The translations under genes and the position numbers were made by a program. 64,000 nt of DNA from Lunularia cruciata (lineage: Eukaryota > Streptophyta > Marchantiopsida > Lunulariales > Lunulariaceae), in the NCBI GenBank assembly GCA_948567375.1, contig OX419760.1:12338001-12402000 (forward strand), written 5' to 3'. Below the pieces are notes generated by a model, which did not search any database, was not told the origin of the DNA, and saw only the letters and a program-made list of their open reading frames with translations. Positions 24,101-35,600 of the stretch are shown here, in pieces (positions within the stretch are counted from its first letter, which is position 1; every line of letters begins with the position of its first letter).

Positions 24101-25150
24101 TTTTGCAAGTTCATCCACGTTTTGCTTTCAATTACAAGGATTTGAAGGAAGTCACCTTGGAGGAGCACAAGATAGAGGTGGAGTCACATGCAAGACCAAT
24201 TTGCCAAAAACAATGTCGCATTAGCCCACCAATATCTTTGGTTGTGAAGGAGGAGATTGATAAGCTCAAGGAGGTTGGATTTATCTTTGAGGTAGAGAAT
24301 TCAGGATTGGTGTCTCCAATTGTTATTGTCAAGAAAAAGAATGGCAAGCTTTGGGTATGTGTGGATTACAAGAAGCTCAATGCTGTTACCAAGAAGGACT
24401 ACTACCCATTGCCATTCATTGATGAGATCTTGGAGGAGGTTGCAGGTCATGAGAGGTGTAGTTTTGGAGATGGTTATAGTGGATATAACCAAATCAAGAT
24501 TGCACCAGAGCATCAACAACTCACCACATTCACCACACCTTGGGGAACTTATGCTTTCAAGGTCATGCCTTTTGGGCTTTGCAATGCTCCAGCCACATTA
24601 CAACGGTTCATGAACAAGGTATTTGAACCTTTCACTGGGAAATTTGTGAGAGACTTGATTGATGACTTTTGTGTCTATGGGAGCAAGGAGGAGCACTTTG
24701 AGCACCTAATCAAGGTCTTGCAACGCTTGGATGAGGCAAATGCATCACTCAACCCAAAGAAGTGCATTTTTGGATGTGAAGAAGGTCTACTTTTGGGGCA
24801 CATCATCTCCAAAGATGGAATAGCAATTGATCCTGAGAAGGTGAGGAAAATCTCAGACCTTCCATTCCCTTCAAGCTTGACAAAGTTACGCCAATTCTTG
24901 GGGATGGTTGGATACTATAGGAGGTTCATCTTCTCTTTTTCCAACAAGGCTTATGCATTGAACATCTACATGAAGAAGGGTGTAGATTACATGGTGATTT
25001 TGGAAGACAAGAAGGCTCTTCAAAGCTTTTGAGGAGCTCAAGCAATCCCTTGTTGTAGCTCCAATTCTTGCTAAACCTGATTGGAGTAAGCCTTTCATCC
25101 TCTATACAGATCCTTCTAATGTAGCTATAGGATGCACTCTTAGTCAATTA
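24100..25150 (+). pseudogene. Reverse transcriptase domain of B-1
   Basis: A largely open RT region: VVKEEIDKLKEVGFIFEVE, SPIVIVKKKNGKLWVCVDY, KKLNAVTKKDYYPLPFIDE, MPFGLCNAPATLQRFMNK, a LIDDF catalytic box near 24655-24670, then LRQFLGMVGYYRRFI. This is an Athila-like, non-chromodomain Ty3/gypsy RT. It would make cDNA from element RNA in the cytoplasmic particle. Confidence 0.85.
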
Positions 25151-25500
25151 GACCAAGATGTGCATGATCATCCAATAGCTTATGCTAGTAGGCAGATGGT
25201 TTCAGCAGAGAAGAACTACTCTGTCACGGAGAGAGAAGGGTTGGCAATGATCTTTGGTCTCAAGAATTTTAGACACTACTTGATTGGAGGGAAAGCCACC
25301 ATTGTCATGGATCACAAGGCTTTGAAGTACATCTTCAACAAGCCTAATGGTGAAGGGAGACCAGCAAGGTGGATGATACTCCTGTCTGAGTATGACTACA
25401 CCATTGAGGATAGGCCAGGAAAGAAACATGCAAATGCTGATTTGTTATCTAGAGCCTATGATCATGATGGAGATGAGCCAGTGGATGATTCCTTCTTGGA
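25150..25500 (+). pseudogene. RNase H domain of B-1
   Basis: KPFILYTD-type start just upstream, then IAYASRQMVSAEKNYSVTER, EGLAMIFGLKNFRHYLIGG, ATIVMDHKALKYI and the terminal HANADLLSRA. These are the usual RNase H blocks between RT and integrase. Confidence 0.85.
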
Positions 25501-26820
25501 TGAGGAGCTCATGATAATCTCAGTCACTCAAGAGGTTCCAATGGAGTACAAGGAGATTGTGGATTTTGTGACAAGAGGTAACTATCCAGAAGGGATGCAT
25601 GCTAGGGAGAGGAAGGCCCTTGCAGCAAGATCTAGACCTTACACAATGGTGGAGAATATTCTTTTTCACCAAGGAGCAGATGGTCTACTTCGAAGAGCAG
25701 TGGGTAAGGAAGAGTCTATCCTACTCATAAAGGAGTTTCATGAAGGTTTAGTATGTGGAAGACACTTTGCAGGAAAAATGACTGCTTTCAAGATTCTAGA
25801 TGTAGGTTACCAATGGAGAGGGATTTTCAAGGATTGTCTTGATTATTGCAAAACTTGTCATGTTTGTCAAGCTTTTGCTAGAAAGTCTACATCCACTCCA
25901 CCACTTAGATCAATTCCATTGTTAGGACCTTTTGAGAAGTGGGGAATTGATTTTGTAGGTCCTCTCAATAAAACCCCAAGGAACAATTGGTACATTGTGG
26001 TAGTTATTGATTACCTTACCAAGTGGGTTGAGGCTAGACCATTGAGGGACAAGAATGAAGAAGAAGTTGGTAGATTTCTTTATGAATGCATTATTACTAG
26101 GTTTGGATGCCCCTTGGAGTTGGTTTTTGATAGAGGAGGAGAGTTTAGAGGAAGCATTACTACAGCCATGCTACGACATTTTTCTATCACACATAGAGTA
26201 ACTACATCCTGTAAGCCACATTCCAATGGCTTGGCAGAGAGAACCAATCAGACCTTGTGCATGATGTTGGCCAAAGATGCAGAAATGGAGGGAGCTAAAC
26301 ATCATTGGGACAAGAGGATTCATGCAGTTTTGTGGGAGTATAGGACAACCATGAAGACTTCCACCGGATATTCTCCATTTCAATTGGTATATGGTATTGA
26401 GTCTACCTTACCTATTCACTTTGATCTTCCAACCTTCCAAAGCATTCATAAGAGATTGAAGAAAGCACAAGGAGGTGATGCAGAGAAGTCAAGGAAGGAT
26501 CAACTCATGGAGTTGGAAGAGGCAAGAGCAATTGCTATGGTTCGAGTGGAGCAAGCCTAAAGGAAACAAAAGGAGAGCTATGACAAGAAGCAAGGCAAGA
26601 AGAAGGTGGAGCCTTTCAAAGAAGGTGATTGGGTAATGTTGTTTGATTCCATTCGATTCAAGAGAGTGCAAATGAAGTTTTTGCCTAAGTACTTTGGACC
26701 TTTCATAGTGGAGAAGGTGTAGGGCAATTACACCTATGATCTCAAGGAGTTGGGAGGAAGACACTTTGATAGGATTAACCATGATAAGTTGAAGATGTAC
26801 CATAGAAGGTAGAGAGACCT
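25500..26820 (+). pseudogene. Integrase region of B-1
   Basis: Zinc-binding N-domain (HEGLVCGRHFAGKMT ... CKTCHVCQAF); core from WGIDFVGPLN (first Asp) through VFDRGGEFRG (second Asp) to SNGLAERTNQTL (catalytic Glu); then YSPFQLVYGIESTLPIHFDL and a C-terminal part FLPKYFGPFIVEKV-like. The long C-terminal tail rich in Q, K and E has no chromodomain. It ends at the polypurine tract before the B LTR. Confidence 0.85.
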
Positions 26821-27319
26821 TCACTTTGAGGACAAAGTGAAAACTTAGTCCGGGGGTAAATGTAACACCCATTTGTGCATGTGTGTAGTATTGTGATATT
26901 TAGCTTGGTATTACAAGTACTTAAGAGATATTATTTATATAGAGATAGAGGATGGTTCTATATTAGTCATGGTTAGCTAAAGTTAGTCATAGCTAAGATA
27001 GAGGGGACCTTACTTTAGAGGAAGTAGAAAAGATGAGCACCACTATTTTGGATTTTAGTGTGTTGACTTGGTATTATTCCTAGGTGTTTGGCTTTGAGGA
27101 AAGAGTTGAGAACTCTTGGGCCCACAAGCCTTTTTGTTTTGGATTCTTCGTTAGTCCAAGGATAGCCCATGTGAAGGAATCATTGACTTAGTGGTTGGGT
27201 CAAGATAAGACCACATGCTTAGGGGAATATGCCCATGTGAATGGATATTTCTTTATACTTTTTGACTTTACTTGACTTTTAGTCTAGTAACTTGAATTAC
27301 TATGGTAATTTTTACTTTG

Positions 27320-29227
27320 TGTGGTACCCACATTTTTCATTTTGTACGAGTTTAGAAGAAGAAATGCCTTGCTGAAACCAAATTGAAACCAAATGGAGAA
27401 GAAATGAGTGCAAACTTGTGTTTTGATCAGACCCACGGAAGTCAATTTTGTGTAAGAGAAAGAAAGGTTTGGTTTGGATCAGACCTGAAGAAGTTTACTT
27501 CGTGTCAAAGGAGGAAAAACTCAGACCATACGTTAAGGAGGGCAAACCCGAAGGAGAAATAGAAGTTGCAGGTCAAGATTTTTGCGGGGGCCATATCTCA
27601 ATGACCACAAGTCCAAATCAAGCGTGCTATATTTCGTTGGAAGCGTCTTGTTCAGGGCTTTTTATTGCAACCAAAATCGCAAAGTTTGGAGGTCTGTAGA
27701 AGAAGTTACAAGCATTTGAAGTTTCTGGAGTAAATGTACTTCGGGTCAAAGTGTCTTCGGGTCAATGTGACTTCGGATTTCGTACTTCGGACTTCGGGTT
27801 TACATGACTTTGGGTCTAAAGATTTCGCCTCAAGATGAAGATGACTAAATCAGAGGTAGCCGGACCTCGGAGTGCAGTGAAGGTGACTTGGGGAGTTTTG
27901 CCAGAGGGATCAGAGGAAGTTAGAGTAGAGAAAGAAGATAATTAGGATACACATGACTTCAATTTCAGTTCTAATTGAAGATGGAACATGAATTGAAGGA
28001 GAAGTAGCAGTAGTGAATAAACCCGAAGTGTAGGATCAGACAGTAAGTGTCTTCGGGTTAGTAACATGAGTGATTAGGGGAAAGTGGATTACAAATTGAA
28101 TGTGTAGATAGTGTATTCATGCTTTCAATTACAATTCTTGATGATGACATAGTAGAATTAGTAAAAGAATTGATAGTAGTTAGACCCGAAGTAGATGAGG
28201 TAAGAGTGCATGTGTCTTCGGATTTGACATTTGACACTTTAGAGAAGAGTGGGTCGGGAGATAGAGATTTAGAAGGCTTAACTATGATAGGAATTTCATA
28301 TCAGGAAGGAGAAATGTTAGAATTAGTGGAGGAATTAGGAGTTGTGAAACCCGAGGTTAGAGTAGTAGGAAGTAAGATTACTTCGGGTTCGGGTTTGCAA
28401 GCCGAGGAAGAAGTAGACATCGGATCGGATTAGTAACCGATTTGAGATTTGAAGGGGCAGATATGAAAGGGTGCATTGTCATTTCGAATCTGCAGGTTAG
28501 AACAGTTGTTGTAGAACGGTATAGTTGTTAGAACTGTCGATTGCTTCACTATTTAAGAGTGGCATTCGCAGGAAATTGTTGTTCAGTGCTCATTATTTCT
28601 GAGAATAGATAAAGCGAAGTGCTGTGAAGCAGTGCTCGTCGCTTGAGCTGGATTCCGAGTATCAACTTTGCAATTGTGTTTGTGAATGTTTGGAGAAATT
28701 CGAAGTGCAAGTCAGTGTGCTTGTTGGATGTTGGATTCCACAGCCTTGATCTTCATTCTGTGTGTTTGATCCTGAGTGAAGTGCAATCGAAGCAATGCCT
28801 TGACAGATCTGAGAGGAATTGTAGTGTTGGTAGTATTCTGCATTTGTGAGTGCAGTGCGAAGTTGATGTGAAGCAATTTCGATCAAGGAAGTTGTGCCTT
28901 AAGTGGAAGGGTGGAACACAATTCTGAGGTGAAGTTGTTTTGCAGTGAAGTGCCGTTTTCGGGAGAGCCTGAATCATCACAAATCAAGATTGTTTGGAAA
29001 TAATTGATGGAGTTGTGATTTTGGAGTGTTAATTTGTGACAAGACTGCAAGTCAGTGCTTGTTACTCTCTTCTAGGTGTGGTTTCTACCTGAGAGACTAA
29101 AGAAGAACTGAAGAAGAACTGAAATTGTTACTTTGCTTCGTATTTGGACATTTCTGACTCGTATCTCTGCGGGAACGAACTTTACTTACCCGATTACCGC
29201 AAAAGTGATATTTGCCGGGTTGTCACA
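27320..29227 (+). mobile_element. Solo A2 LTR (1.9 kb) in the B LTR
   Basis: It begins TGTGGTACCCACATTTTTC and ends GCCGGGTTGTCACA, with a perfect 5-bp target duplication CTTTG (27315-27319 and 29228-29232). The last 1.1 kb or so is close to the family A LTR, including the VDIGSD tail and the R/U5-like part. The centre differs, and the large globular and coiled-coil coding part is absent. It is best seen as a short-LTR sister or derivative of family A. Confidence 0.88.
27440..28433 (+). pseudogene. Short coding remnants of the A2 LTR
   Basis: Two pieces are visible: one about 27448-27699 (DFCGGHISMTTSPNQACYIS) and one about 28119-28433 (SITILDDDIVELVKELIVV, ending EEEVDIGSD). The second is homologous to the C-terminal tail of the long LTR-borne protein of family A. 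The first also appears in the minus-strand A2 copy (19257-19535). The latter part of 27700-28118 shows no clear protein. Function unknown. Confidence 0.5.
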
Positions 29228-30189
29228 CTTTGGTACGTAACTATTTCAGAAGTATATAAACAAGGGGTGAGGAGGTACTCATCATCCTTTCATTTGCAAC
29301 TATCTCTCTCTCATTGAGTTCTCTAGTGAGCAATGTCTTGAGTCTTGGAGTGTTAGCCTTGGAGACGTATGATGGAGTTGGGGTTCCTTGCCTTCTTAGT
29401 CCATGGTGCACTACCATAATAGCCATCAGAGATTCATCTTGAGTGAGAGACATGCCGGCTCACGGTACACATGAGAGGATTTGGAGAGATTGTGTGAGGT
29501 GGATTGCAGATTTTGGGGATTAAGGTGATTTTGGGCAAAATCTCAAGTTTGAGATCTAGATTTGAAAATTCTACACATGATAGCATGGGTTATTTTTTAT
29601 AAATCACACTTGAGATTGTTGTGAGAGCTACTATGCACACTGGGCTAGAATTTCTAAAAGTTGATAGGGTAAACTACTCCTACAATTGCATGCTCTCTGG
29701 AAAACTGTACAAAGTCTGCCATTTCTTCAATTTTTAGTGGATTGTCCTAAAAAATTTCAAGAGAATTTAGTGCATTGTATCCTACCTACTGGCTCAAAAA
29801 TTAGAGAAAGATCATTGTTTCTCAAGGAGTTATGAGTTTTTAAAGTGAGGCAAGTGGTTTTTAGACCAAATCTGAAATATGTGTGGTGAATAGAAAGGTT
29901 CCTAGGCCAAATGGCTAAATGAAACAATGTTAAATTTTGCAATGAAGGATTCTCTAGAGTTGTGGTAAAGTGTGAAAAATTTCAGAGGACTGTGACATAC
30001 CTGTTGAGCGCTTTGATTGATATTGTGAGGAAGGGTCAATTTTGCAGAGTTTAGATCTCATGCATGAGGAGTGTGAGAGCAACACAAAGCATGTTTGAGT
30101 GTTTAGACTCATCTTGGGAACATGGAGGGTCATCAAGAGTGGAAATTGAGACTAAACAAGGTTCCACAAGAGTTTGAGATGATTGTAGG

Positions 30190-30590
30190 GATGGATTTGA
30201 GAAATATAGAGTTTAGAATTTGAAGAGAGTGTTGAAAGGATCCAAAAACCTACACCACTTGGAAGAAAGAATAAGTCTAAGTGCTTTCTATGTGGAGAGA
30301 AGGGACATAAGGCAAGTCCATGTCCATTGAACTTTCATAGTAAGAGATTGAGGGAAAGGAGAGGATTATTGGACTTGGGTTTGCATGTTGGACCTTCTTC
30401 ACCAAGATTGGGAGGGAGAAGATCTAAGACCAAGGAGTTGTGTGAGGTTTGTGGAGCTCAAGGACTTCCAAAAGGACATGAGTGTAATGGAGTAAAAGCA
30501 CTTTTAGAGACTTTGGTGAAGGATCTTGGAGAGAGTCTTAGTACAACTACAAGAATACTACCACCTTCATCAGCTAGTTCTAAAGATTAG
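30190..30590 (+). pseudogene. Pre-gag zinc-knuckle ORF of B-2
   Basis: About 130 residues with a classic CCHC knuckle (CFLCGEKGHKASPC), a basic stretch (SKRLRERRGLL, GGRRSKTK) and a second Cys/His cluster CEVCGAQGLPKGHEC. It lies before, and apart from, gag, which has its own knuckle. A nearly identical ORF lies at 37067-37471 on the minus strand. A nucleic-acid binding role is inferred from the CCHC motif. I do not recognise a named family. Confidence 0.6.
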
Positions 30591-30826
30591 TGATGGAGAT
30601 AATCTTTCAACTTATGGATAAACTATCCATGAGAGTTTGATTAATATGCACTTTAGGATTTGAAGTTGCTATAGAAATCTTAGAGTAACCTGAACCTTTC
30701 ATGTTCCCTAGGGTGGATTACTCTCAAATGGTGTTATTCATGTACGTACACTATTAGTTATAGAGTGACAGAAAAGAAAAGAGAAAAAGAAAAATTGAGA
30801 CAAAAGAAAGATAGTGAGGGATTAAG

Positions 30827-31279
30827 ATGGGGAAACTTCCGGTTTTCTTTGGCAAGGATGGAGAAAATGTGGAGGCCTTGGTGAGAGACTTCAAGAGAGC
30901 TTGCATAGGAAACAATGAGAGGAGGAGGAATGAGTGGGTCTTATTATTATTTGATTTCTTTGAAGATGCATCACTTACATGGTATGAGTCTGAATACCAA
31001 AAGAGAGAGAAGAGAGATGTGCAAGAAGAGTCTTTAGAGAGTTTGACTTCAACACTCATTGAGAACTTTCTTCCAGATGAGAGTTATGAGAGATTGATGG
31101 TTGAGGTTACCTTTCTCAAGCAAGGAGATGGAGAGAAAGTGAGACTCTATGTGGAAAGAGTGGAAAATTTAGAGTCCAGATTTTGCATAGTGTTGAGGAA
31201 GGGTGGGGATGATGTGGAGACTACTATGATTCACATAGGAGCCATGCTCACCAAGAATTTTATGGGAGGGTTAAGATCT
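30827..31279 (+). pseudogene. gag N-terminal part of B-2
   Basis: Starts MGKLPVFFGKDGENVEAL and continues DFKRACIGNNERRRNEW, FFEDASLTWYESEYQ and FLKQGDGEKVRLYVERVE: a retrotransposon capsid domain. It matches the gag at 36836-35900 on the minus strand. It ends where the inverted B element starts. Confidence 0.8.
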
Positions 31280-31970
31280 GTGAGTTGGCTTGTCTTTCAC
31301 TCAAGATGAACCTCTAATGACTATTATGGTAGTGCACCATGGACTAAGAAGGCAAGGAACCCCAACTCTATCATACTCCTCCAAAGCTAACACTCCAAGA
31401 CTCAAGACATTGCTCACTAGAGAACTCAATGAGAGAGAGATAGTTGCAAATGAAAGGATGATGAGTACCTCCTCACCCCTTGTTTATACACTTCTGAAAT
31501 AGTTACGTACCAAAGTTACTAATTACCGTAGTAACTCAAGTTACTAGACTAAAAGTCAAGTAAAGTCAAAAAGTAGAAAGGAATATCCATTCACATGGGC
31601 ATATTCCCCTAAGCATGTGGTCTTATCTTGACCCAACCACTAAGTCAATAATTCCTTCACATGGGCTATCCTTGGACTAAAGAAGAATCCAAAACAAAAA
31701 GGCTTGTGGGCCCAAGAGTTCTCAACTCTTTCCTCAAAGCCAAACACCTAGGAATAATACCAAGTCAACACACTAAAATCCAAAATAGTGGTGCTCATCT
31801 TTTCTACTTCCTCTAAAGTAAGGTCCCCTCTATCTTAGCTATGACTAACTTTAGCTAACTATGACTAATATAGAACCATCCTCTATCTCTATATAAATAA
31901 TATCTCTTAAGTACTTGTAATACCAAGCTAAATATCACAATACTACACACATGCACAAATGGGTGTTACA
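31280..31970 (-). repeat. 3' LTR of B-3
   Basis: A 0.69 kb B LTR; on the minus strand it starts TGTAACACCC at 31970 and ends near GTGAG at 31280. It is preceded (minus strand) by the polypurine tract GTCTGGGGGTAAA at 31971-31983. It abuts the B-2 gag. Confidence 0.88.
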
Positions 31971-32099
31971 TTTACCCCCAGACTAAGTTTTCACTTTGTC
32001 CTCAAAGTGAAGGTCTCTCTACCTTCTATGGTACATCTTCAACTTATCATGGTTAATCCTATCAAAGTGTCTTCCTCCCAACTCCTTGAGATCATAGGT

Positions 32100-33330
32100 G
32101 TAATTGCCCTACACCTTCTCCATTATGAAAGGTCCAAAGTACTTAGGCAAAAACTTCTTTTGCACTCTCTTGAATTGAATGGAATCAAACAACATTACCC
32201 AATAACCTTCTTTGAAAGTCTCCACCTTCTTCTTGCCTTGCTTCTTGTCATAGCTCTCCTTTTGTTTCCTTTGGGCTTGCTCCACTTGAACCATAGCAAT
32301 TGCTCTTGCCTCTTCCAACTCCATGAGTTGATCCTTCCTTGACTTCTCTGCATCACCTCCTTGTGATTTCTTTAATCTCCTATGAATGCTTTGGAAGGTA
32401 GGAAGATCAAAGTGAATAGGTAAGGTAGACTCAATACCATATACCAATTGAAATGGAGAATATCCGGTGGAAGTCTTCATGGTTGTCCTATACTCCCACA
32501 AAACTGCATGAATCCTCTTGTCCCAATGATGTTTAGCCCCCTCCATTTCTGCATCTTCGGCCAACATCATGCAGAAGGTCTGATTGGTTCTCTCTGCCAA
32601 GCCATTGGAATTTGGCTTATAGGATGTAGTTACTCTATGTGTGATAGAAAAATTTTGTAGCATGGCTGTAGTAATGCTTCCTGTAAACTCTCCTCCTCTA
32701 TCAAAAACCAACTCCAAAGGGCATCCAAACCTAGTGATAATGCGTTCATAAAAAAATCTACCCACTTCATCTTCATTCTTGTCCCTCAATGGTCTAGCCT
32801 CAACCCACTTGGTAAGGTAATCAATAACTACCACAATGTACTGATTGTTCCTTGGGATTCTACTGAAAGGACCTACAAAATCAGTTCCCCACTTCTCAAA
32901 AGGTCCTAGCAATGGAATTGATCTAAGTGGTGGAGTGGATGTAGACTTTCTAGCAAAAGCTTGACAAACATGACAAGTTTTGCAATAATCAAGACAATCC
33001 TTGAAAATCCCTCTCCAATGGTAACCTGCATCTAGAATCTTGAAAGCAGTCACCTTTCATGCAAAGTGTCCTCCACATACTAAACCTTCATGAAACTCCT
33101 TTATGAGTAGGATAGACTCTTCCTTACCCACTGGTCTTCGAAGTAGACCATCAACTCCTTGGTGAATAAGAATATCCTCCACCATTGTGTAAGGTCTAGA
33201 TCTTGCTGCAAGGGCCTTCCTCTCCCTAGCATGCATCCCTTCTGGATAGTTACCTTTTGTCACAAAATCCACAATCTCCTTGTACTCCATTGGAACCTCT
33301 TGAGTGACTGAGATTGTCATGTGCTATTCA
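32100..33330 (-). pseudogene. Integrase region of B-3
   Basis: Minus strand: VTKGNYPEGMHARERKAL, HHCC domain (HEGLVCGGHFA ... CKTCHVCQAF), core WGTDFVGPFSR, VFDRGGEFTGS, SNGLAERTNQTF, then STLPIHFDLPTFQ and the tail FLPKYFGPFIMEKV. It is the same as the B-1 integrase and lacks a chromodomain. Confidence 0.85.
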
Positions 33331-33720
33331 TCCGGAAAGGAATCATCCATTGGCTCATCTCTATCATGATCATAGGCTCTAGATAACAAATCAGCATTTG
33401 CATGTTTCTTTCCTGGCCTATCCTCAATGGTGTAGTCATACTCAGACAAGAGTATCATCCACCTTGTTAGTCTCCCTTCAACATTAGGCTTGTTGAAGAT
33501 GTACTTCAAAGCCTTGTGATCCGTGACAATGGTGGCTTTCCCTCCAATCAAGTAGTGTCTAAACTTCTTGAGACCAAAGATCACTGCCAACCCTTCTCTC
33601 TCCGTGACAAAGTAGTTCTTCTTTGCTGAAACCATCTGCCTACTAGCATAAGCTATTGGATGATCATATAGTTACATTAGAAGCATCCTTTAGATACATT
33701 AGAAGCATCAGTGTAGAGGA
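33330..33720 (-). pseudogene. RNase H domain of B-3
   Basis: Minus strand blocks KPFILYTDASN, VSAKKNYFVTEREGLAVIF, KFRHYLIGGKATIVTDHKA and HANADLLSRAYDHD. It sits between RT and integrase. Confidence 0.85.
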
Positions 33721-34640
33721 TGAAAGGCTTACTCCAATCAGGTTTAGCAAGAATTGGAGCTACAACAAGGGATTGCTTGAGCTCCTCAAAAGCTTTGAGA
33801 GCCTCCTTGTCCTCCAAAATCACCATGTAATCTACACCCTTCTTCATGTAGATGGTCAATGCATAAGCCTTGTTGGAAAATGAGAAGATGAACCTCTTAT
33901 AGTATCCAACCATCCCCAAGAATTGGCGTAACTTTGTCAAGATTGAAGGGAATGGAAGGTCTGAGATTTTCCTCACCTTCTTAGGATCAACTGCTATTCC
34001 ATCCTTGGAGATGATGTGCCCCAAAAGTAGACCTTCTTCACATCAAAAAATGCACTTCTCTAGGTTGAGTGATGCATTTGCCTCATCCAAGCATTGCAAG
34101 ACTTTGATTAGGTGCTCAAAGTGCTCCTCCTTGCTTCCATAGACACAAAAGTCATCAATCAAGTCTCTCACAAATTTCCCAATGAAAGGTTCAAATACCT
34201 TGTTCATGAACCATTGGGATGTGGCTGGAGCATTGCAAAGCCCAAAAGGCATGACCTTGAAAGCGTAAGTTCCCCAAGGTGTGGTGAATGTGGTGAGTTG
34301 TTGATGCTCTGGTGCAATCTTGATTTGTTATATCCACTATAACCATCTCCAAAACTGTACCTGTCATGACCTGCAACCTCCTCCAAGATCTCATCAATGA
34401 ATGGCAATGGGTAGTAGTCCTTCTTGGTAACAACATTGAGCTTCTTGTAATCCACACATATCCAAAGCTTGCCATTCTTTTTCTTCACAATGACAATTGG
34501 AGACACCCATTCTGAATTCTCTACCTCAAAGATAAATCCAGCCTCCTTGAGCTTATCAATCTCCTCCTTCACAACCAAAGATATTGGTGGGCTAATGCGA
34601 TGTTGTTTTTAGCAAATTGGTCTTGCATGTGACTCCACCT
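33720..34640 (-). pseudogene. Reverse transcriptase domain of B-3
   Basis: Minus strand: VVKEEIDKLKEAGFIFEVE, SEWVSPIVIVKKKNG, YYPLPFIDEILEEV, MPFGLCNAPATSQWFMNKV, a LIDDF catalytic box, GHIISKDGIAVDPKKVRKI and LRQFLGMVGYYKRF. Athila-like RT, close to the B-1 copy. Confidence 0.85.
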
Positions 34641-35600
34641 CTATCTTGTGCTCCTCCAAGGTGACTTCCTTCAAATCCTTGTAACTAAAAGCAAACACAT
34701 GGATGAAGTTGCAAAAAATCTCCTCAAATCTCACCTTCTCCTCCTTGGTAACATTTGGGCCATACTTGAGGATAGATAACCTTCTCTTTACGTCCTCAAG
34801 TGTCAATGGTGATTTGTCTGGGTCCTTCAAAACCTCTGGCTTAGGTGCAAAATCCATAGCACACAAAGGATACACATCTGAATCAGATTCAGATTCAGAT
34901 TCATCCTCCTCCATGGAAGTCTCCTCTTCCATGCTTGTGTCCACACCTGAAGCTCCTTCTTCATAATATGATTACCAATAATCAAAAGATGGTGTATCTA
35001 AATGTGAAGTGTTGGTGGTGTTAGTCACAGGAACTGTGACTCTATGGTTTGATGGCCCAATCCTCAAGTACCCTTTGTACCATCAATCAGTTGTACGTGC
35101 TGCTCTCAACCATGGCCTCCCAAGAAGTAAGTCATAGCTTGAATCCTTCAATACTTGGAAAGTCATGAGATTTTGAACTCCCATAACTGAGACTACCACT
35201 TTATCCATCACCCCTACTGGTCGAACTTGTTGCTTGTTTGCCATGCTCACCACAAATGTTGAAGGTCTTGAGGGTATCATATCCAACTTTTTCATCAACC
35301 TTTCTGACATGGCATTTACTGCTGATCTTCCATCAACCAATGCATCCTTGATGTTGTGACCATTCACTCTCACATCAATCTTGGAGGCATATTCACAAGC
35401 CTCCCATGGTGCTGGCTTGGCATCCACCACTCCCATTGATACTGGAACTTTTGCCTTCTTCTTCCTCTTGCTCCTTGTAGAACTCAACCCACCTCTAAGC
35501 TCCTTTCTCAAGGTAGGGTTCAAAGCAATTAATTGGCCCACTATGATGTTAGCCTTGTGACTACCAACATCCTCCAACACATTGTAGTTCCATTGTTGCT
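34640..35600 (-). pseudogene. Protease and acidic spacer of B-3
   Basis: Minus strand: the protease block IKDALVDGRSAVNAMSERL and VMGVQNLMTFQVLKDSSYDL, LLGRPWLRAA (about 35400-35083), followed by the acidic spacer (MEEETSMEEDESESESDSDV) leading to RT. The empty site of the solo A LTR found in B-1 lies here near 35060. Confidence 0.75.

Larger units (their letters stand above)
19628..26860 (+). mobile_element. Family B Ty3/gypsy element B-1, pol part, split by a solo A LTR
   Basis: B sequence runs from the protease (19628-19966), is interrupted by a solo A LTR (19967-23766), and continues from the protease-RT spacer through RT, RNase H and integrase to a polypurine tract (TCCGGGGGTAAA, 26849-26860) and a B LTR at 26861. 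Its gag and 5' LTR are not in the window. Compared with the minus-strand copy at 31280-37520 the gene order is identical. It is relatively well kept, with only a handful of breaks apart from insertions. Confidence 0.85.
26861..29463 (+). mobile_element. Family B LTR, split by a solo A2 LTR; shared by B-1 and B-2
   Basis: LTR pieces 26861-27319 and 29228-29463 add up to about 0.69 kb after allowing for the CTTTG duplication. It starts TGTAACACCC after a polypurine tract, so it serves as the 3' LTR of B-1. It ends GGCTCAC and is followed at 29464 by B leader and gag sequence in the same orientation, so it also serves as the 5' LTR of B-2. One LTR shared by two internal regions suggests recombination between B copies. 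Confidence 0.8.
29464..31279 (+). mobile_element. Start of family B element B-2 (leader, pre-gag ORF, gag N part)
   Basis: Downstream of the shared B LTR lie a leader of about 730 bp (29464-30189) with no clear coding sequence, a zinc-knuckle ORF and the first part of gag. B sequence then stops at 31279, where a minus-strand B element begins. The order matches that of the minus-strand copy read backwards. No clear tRNA primer site could be recognised after the LTR. Confidence 0.75.

Noticed and set aside
29464-30189. Coding sequence in the B-2 leader
   Set aside because: Only short minus-strand frames without similarity to other parts are seen. It reads as a non-coding leader.
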